From Clostridia bacterium (GTDB lineage: Bacteria; Bacillota; Clostridia; Oscillospirales; Acutalibacteraceae), in NCBI GenBank assembly GCA_017440965.1, contig JAFSGH010000010.1, forward strand, positions 1 to 52,315: 52,315 nucleotides of DNA, in the 5' to 3' direction. The position numbers and the translations under genes were made by a program. Below, one piece after another: positions 50,676 to 52,315 of this stretch; the stretch's first letter is position 1; each line of letters starts with the position of its first letter. Under the pieces are notes generated by a model that ran no database searches, had not been told where the DNA came from, and worked only from the letters and a program-made list of their open reading frames with translations.

Positions 50676-52229
50676 TTGAAAGTAGCTATTTATTGCCGCT
50701 TATCCGAAGAAGACAGAAACAAGCAACTTGTTACCGACGACTCAGGCAGCATTCAGAACCAAAAAGCGATGCTGGTGCAATACTCTCTCGAACAGGGGTG
50801 GGAGATTTTCCGTATTTACAGCGACGATGACTACGCCGGTGCGGACAGACGCCGACCGGAGTTTAACCGCCTACTGCAGGACGCAGAAGCGAGAAAATTT
50901 GATATTATCCTCTGCAAGACACAATCCCGTTTCACCCGTGAGCTGGAGCTGGTGGAAAAGTACATCCACGGTTTATTCCCCATCTGGGGCATTCGCTTTA
51001 TCAGCATCGTGGACAATGCCGACACCGACAACAAGGGTAACAAAAAGTCCCGCCAGATCAACGGACTTGTAAACGAATGGTACTTAGAGGATATGTCCGA
51101 CAACATCCGCAGTGTTCTGAAAAACAGACGGGAAAACGGATTCCATATCGGTGCCTTTGCCCTTTACGGGTACAAAAAAGACCCCGATCAAAAGGGGCGT
51201 CTGATCATCGACGAGGAAGCCGCCGCTGTGGTTCGTGAGGTATTCACCCTCTTTTCCCAGGGCTACGGAAAGACCGCGATCGCCCGTATGCTCAATGACA
51301 GAGGCATCCCCAATCCAACCGAATACAAGCGTCTTAAAGGATTGCGTTACAAGCAACCTACCGCCAAAAACAGCACACTTTGGAAATACTTTGCGATTTC
51401 CGATATGCTGGTCAATGAGATCTACATCGGCAATATGGTACAGGGCAAATACGGCAGTATTTCCTACAAGACGAAGCAAAACAAGCCGCGCCCCAAAAGC
51501 CAGTGGTACATCGTTGAGGGAACACACGACCCCATCATCGACCGTGAGCTTTGGGACAGGGTACAAAAGATGATAAAGGAACGGGCAAAGCCTTTTGATG
51601 TTGGCACTATCGGTCTGTTTGCAAGAAAGGCTCGCTGTGCCAACTGCGGATATGTGATGCGTTCCTCTAAAAATCGAGGCAAGCACTATCTGCAGTGCTC
51701 CAACCGTCACGTGGCAAAGGATGCCTGTATCGGCTCCTTTATCTCGGTTGATAAATTGGAACAGATGGTAATCGACGAGCTGAGCCGCCTTTCCGAGGAC
51801 TATTTGAACAAGGACGATTTGGAAAGAAAGATCGAATTCTGTAATGATCTGCAAGCGCAGAAAGCCAGTATCCTTAAAAACATCGCCACCTACGAAAAGC
51901 GTGTTGGGGAACTGTCTAAAGGTATTCGGGAACTGTACATGGATAAGGCCAAAGGACTCATCAGCGGTGCAGACTATACAGAGATGTCCAAAGACTTTAT
52001 TGCAGACCGTGACCGCCTTGAAAAACTCATTTCAGACGGTCGTAAACAGATCGAAGAAATCGATGTAAAAATCGAAGTCGGCGACAACCGCAGAGAGATC
52101 ATCGAGCGTTACACAAACCTCAAACACCTGAATCGTGAGATGGTTGATATCCTTATTGACTACATTTCCGTAGACAAGAGAATCCCCAAAACTAAGGACG
52201 TTCCGATAACAATACATTGGAGTTTTTAG
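50676..52229 (+). CDS. Large serine recombinase
   Basis: The 517-residue enzyme has a resolvase domain (about 1-150) with catalytic Ser10 in YCRLSEEDR, a recombinase domain (about 160-310), a zinc ribbon (Cys321, Cys324, Cys341, Cys351) and a C-terminal coiled coil (about 375-470). It catalyses site-specific recombination between attachment sites for integration or excision of an element. The start is TTG 50676, eight bases after AAAGGAG. It stands at the far end of the island that breaks cotJC. Confidence 0.95.
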   Translation: MKVAIYCRLSEEDRNKQLVTDDSGSIQNQKAMLVQYSLEQGWEIFRIYSDDDYAGADRRRPEFNRLLQDAEARKFDIILCKTQSRFTRELELVEKYIHGLFPIWGIRFISIVDNADTDNKGNKKSRQINGLVNEWYLEDMSDNIRSVLKNRRENGFHIGAFALYGYKKDPDQKGRLIIDEEAAAVVREVFTLFSQGYGKTAIARMLNDRGIPNPTEYKRLKGLRYKQPTAKNSTLWKYFAISDMLVNEIYIGNMVQGKYGSISYKTKQNKPRPKSQWYIVEGTHDPIIDRELWDRVQKMIKERAKPFDVGTIGLFARKARCANCGYVMRSSKNRGKHYLQCSNRHVAKDACIGSFISVDKLEQMVIDELSRLSEDYLNKDDLERKIEFCNDLQAQKASILKNIATYEKRVGELSKGIRELYMDKAKGLISGADYTEMSKDFIADRDRLEKLISDGRKQIEEIDVKIEVGDNRREIIERYTNLKHLNREMVDILIDYISVDKRIPKTKDVPITIHWSF

Positions 52230-52313
52230 TGATATATTTTGCCAAAGGCAAAATGTGATATAATTTTCTTGCGAAAATTGTGATATATTCCGTTTTTAAC
52301 GGAATGTGATATA
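52229..52313 (+). repeat. Hairpin array with constant TGTGATATA linkers
   Basis: Three different hairpins, TTTTGCC/GGCAAAA (52237-52253), AATTTTC/GAAAATT (52262-52279) and TTCCGTT/AACGGAA (52288-52304), are separated by linkers GTGATATA/TGTGATATA at 52229, 52254, 52279 and 52305, a period of 25-26 bases. The stems change while pairing is kept. The array starts at the recombinase stop codon and runs past the window end. Confidence 0.85.
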
Positions 52314-52315
52314 AA

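Larger units (their letters stand above)
38783..52315. mobile_element. Integrated island inside cotJC (right end beyond window)
   Basis: The left edge is inferred from the loss of CotJC homology near 38783. The island holds a type I restriction-modification operon with extra genes, an ACT/MBL-MATE-FeMo-co operon, and a large serine recombinase next to a hairpin array at the far end. Recombinase genes usually lie next to one end of their element, so the right attachment site should be just past 52315. No part of the cotJC 3' end is visible in the window. It may be one element or two nested ones. Confidence 0.65.

Noticed and set aside
52229-52315. CRISPR array
   Set aside because: The constant part is only nine bases, and the variable parts are palindromic; CRISPR spacers are not.

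Overview
The window looks like chromosomal DNA of an anaerobic, endospore-forming Clostridia species, most likely Oscillospiraceae/Ruminococcaceae. The evidence is a yabP-yabQ-divIC-yabR cluster, a cotJ spore-coat operon, a type III glutamine synthetase, a secreted protein with dockerin repeats, a sodium-pump decarboxylase beta subunit, many textbook sigma-A promoters and AT-rich intergenic DNA. The species cannot be named from sequence alone.

Layout. 1-340: two near-identical copies (period 190) of a multi-hairpin element ending in an intrinsic terminator. 416-4699: SGNH hydrolase, then a divergent pair of exported proteins, one a lipase-like protein with Cys in the nucleophile elbow. 4909-8269 (minus): aminotransferase, double-domain class II aldolase and TetR regulator in one operon. 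8403-10209: phosphoesterase, three overlapping small unknown genes and a 37-residue microprotein. 10370-17222: a seven-gene operon of SCP2-like protein, class III aminotransferase, split transketolase (two genes), second SCP2-like protein, condensation-type acyltransferase and zinc-ribbon membrane protein. I cannot match it to a named pathway, and it is the best candidate for an undescribed metabolic system. 17336-25235: lipoprotein, ABC exporter, sodium-pump beta subunit and a TrpXYZ-type amino-acid ABC importer. 25307-31634: cyclophilin, yabPQ, divIC, yabR, orphan fumarase alpha, hpf and glnN; the last two have intrinsic terminators in their leaders. 31728-36338: operon for methylthioadenosine/deoxyadenosine salvage by a deaminate-first route, plus a GH20 hexosaminidase. 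36484-37803: secreted dockerin/metallo-beta-lactamase protein.

37936-38839 is cotJA-cotJB-cotJC, but cotJC is cut after about residue 137. From there to the window end lies what looks like an integrated island. On the minus strand it carries a type I restriction-modification operon with extra genes woven in: XRE regulator, Fic N-terminal stub, hsdM, coiled-coil membrane protein, hsdS with TAEL repeats, HEPN protein, hsdR. Next comes an operon of ACT-ACT-metallo-beta-lactamase protein, MATE exporter and FeMo-co-like protein. On the plus strand are a small gene and a large serine recombinase, followed by an array of hairpins with constant TGTGATATA linkers. A large serine recombinase together with an interrupted spore-coat gene recalls skin-type elements, which are excised from sporulation genes in the mother cell. 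The right attachment end lies beyond the window, so this remains a hypothesis.

Protein families were recognised by eye from motifs; no database search was run.
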